Shown here: positions 5,436 to 6,361 of the stretch, piece after piece
How positions within the stretch are numbered: position 1 is the first letter of the stretch
Layout of the letters: each line of letters starts with the position of its first letter
Assembly: GCA_015488855.1 (NCBI GenBank)
Contig: WFMY01000114.1
Span: 1 to 6,361 of the forward strand
Length of the DNA: 6,361 bases
Direction of reading: 5' to 3'
Source: Helicobacteraceae bacterium
Lineage (GTDB): Bacteria > Campylobacterota > Campylobacteria > Campylobacterales > Sulfurimonadaceae
The notes under the pieces: model-generated
Databases searched by the model: none
Told to the model about the DNA's origin: nothing
Seen by the model: only the letters and a program-made list of their open reading frames with translations
Program-made: the position numbers and the translations under genes

Positions 5436-6361
5436 ATGAACTTAGCAGGGCTTAGAGCAGACCAAGCTCCACCAATATCGGCACCATTACGATTTTTTCT
5501 TACAGCTCCACTCTTTGCAATTTTTGCAGGTTTTTTGATATTTATCAGTGATCCAAGCTCTCTTATGAGTCGCTTTGCTCCTGAGACTATAGCTATTACC
5601 CATGCTGTTACCATAGGGTTTTTAGGTTTTACAATGCTGGGTGCTATGACACAGATGCTACCCGTTTTAGCAGGTATTAAGATCTATAAAGTCAAGTTTG
5701 TAGCTTTGTTTTCATACACTTTACTGGTTATTGGTTTGATTTTTATGCTCTTTGGTTTGTACTTCTCAAAACATACTATGAGTGCCTTGGGTGTGATTGG
5801 TCTTAGTATAGGATTTTTAACACTGTTGCTTCCTATGATATTTGCACTTCGTAGTGTAGATAACTTTTCTTCTACAGTAAAAGCGATAGCGGTGAGCATC
5901 AGTTTCGCTTTAATATCTGTAATACTAGGGGCAATACTCCTAAGTGCGTATGCAACTGGTAGCTTCTCTTCGATGCACACTATCTTGGCAAACATACATA
6001 GTGTATGGGCAATCTTTGGTTTTGCAGGAATCCTCATTATCGGTGTAGCTTTTCAAGTGCTTCCGATGTTTTATGTAGCTCCTCGTTTTAAACAGTTTTG
6101 TAAAAAAAGAGTTGTTCTTCTTATCTCCTCGGGATTGATGTTATGGGCGCTAGCTAATCTCTTTTTTGTAGAGTATGCTATCCTGACAAAAATTTGGATA
6201 GGGCTTTTCTTTTGGGCATTTTCAACCACTGTTTGGATTAAATTTAACCGAAGAAGAAGACCTATCACTGATGTTACTGTATGGTATTGGAGAGCATCTA
6301 CAATCTACATGACACTTGGTCTTTTTGCTTGGGTGATAGACAGTGTAGTGGGAGATAAGTA
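5436..6361 (+). CDS. Polytopic membrane protein, NnrS-like or haem-copper-oxidase-like, incomplete at window end
   Basis: This frame opens at ATG 5436 and has no stop before the window ends; 308 codons are present. It is strongly hydrophobic with about nine membrane helices so far (roughly 18-38, 53-78, 88-110, 116-138, 149-172, 186-214, 225-245, 248-268 and 283-303) and a basic loop NRRRR at 271-275. After APLRFFLTAPLF come two similar helices: H56 leading through GFLGF and G69 to QMLP (73-76), and H188 leading through GFAG to QVLP (207-210). H113 and H181 are the other histidines. Intramembrane His with GF and LP patterns recall NnrS and subunit-I-like haem proteins, but I cannot confirm a family. 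The ribosome site is weak (GAGTAAAG), so translation may be coupled to the hemerythrin stop six bases upstream. A haem, copper or NO-related role is inferred from this neighbour only. Confidence 0.75.
   Translation, partial: MNLAGLRADQAPPISAPLRFFLTAPLFAIFAGFLIFISDPSSLMSRFAPETIAITHAVTIGFLGFTMLGAMTQMLPVLAGIKIYKVKFVALFSYTLLVIGLIFMLFGLYFSKHTMSALGVIGLSIGFLTLLLPMIFALRSVDNFSSTVKAIAVSISFALISVILGAILLSAYATGSFSSMHTILANIHSVWAIFGFAGILIIGVAFQVLPMFYVAPRFKQFCKKRVVLLISSGLMLWALANLFFVEYAILTKIWIGLFFWAFSTTVWIKFNRRRRPITDVTVWYWRASTIYMTLGLFAWVIDSVVGDK

Noticed and set aside
5684..6037. Open minus-strand frame of 117 codons opposite the membrane protein
   Set aside because: It is antisense to a long plus-strand frame with clear membrane periodicity and paired motifs. 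Its own product shows no recognisable pattern.

Overview
The window looks like the chromosome of a low-GC campylobacterotal (epsilonproteobacterial) bacterium, probably a free-living Sulfurimonas-like lineage. The main evidence is gene order. Read on the minus strand, the genes run: S41 C-terminal processing protease, purC, purS, purQ, an envelope protein of unknown function, plsC, crcB. As I recall it, this matches the Campylobacter jejuni block Cj0511-Cj0517. Genes are packed tightly, with 1-nt stop/start overlaps. Genus-level placement is inference.

Positions 1-4866 (minus strand) hold a seven-gene cluster that is probably one operon, transcribed right to left from a promoter near 4900. 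The order is the periplasmic protease (ctpA type, start reassigned to 4866), purC (SAICAR synthetase), purS and purQ (small subunits of FGAM synthase; purL is not in the window), a signal-peptide-bearing membrane protein with a possible SH3-like C-terminus, plsC (1-acyl-glycerol-3-phosphate acyltransferase) and the first 37 codons of crcB (fluoride channel), cut by the window edge. No gap between these genes exceeds 3 nt and several overlap, so translational coupling is likely. Purine synthesis is interleaved with envelope functions.

Positions 4867-4988 are a 122-nt divergent intergenic region. It carries two outward-facing -10 boxes inside an exact 12-nt inverted repeat (TTTGACTATAAT on each strand), each about 22-24 nt from its start codon by the predicted transcription starts.

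Positions 4989-6361 (plus strand) hold a two-gene unit. The first gene is a methionine-rich single-domain hemerythrin-like protein. Six bases later comes a polytopic membrane protein that stays open to the window end; at least 308 codons are present. That protein contains two His/GF/G/Q-x-L-P membrane segments that resemble each other, reminiscent of NnrS-like and haem-copper-oxidase-like membrane families. The pair is the least described part of the window. It may act in handling O2, NO or metals, but that role is inference. No RNA genes, mobile elements, CRISPR arrays or convincing terminators are visible.
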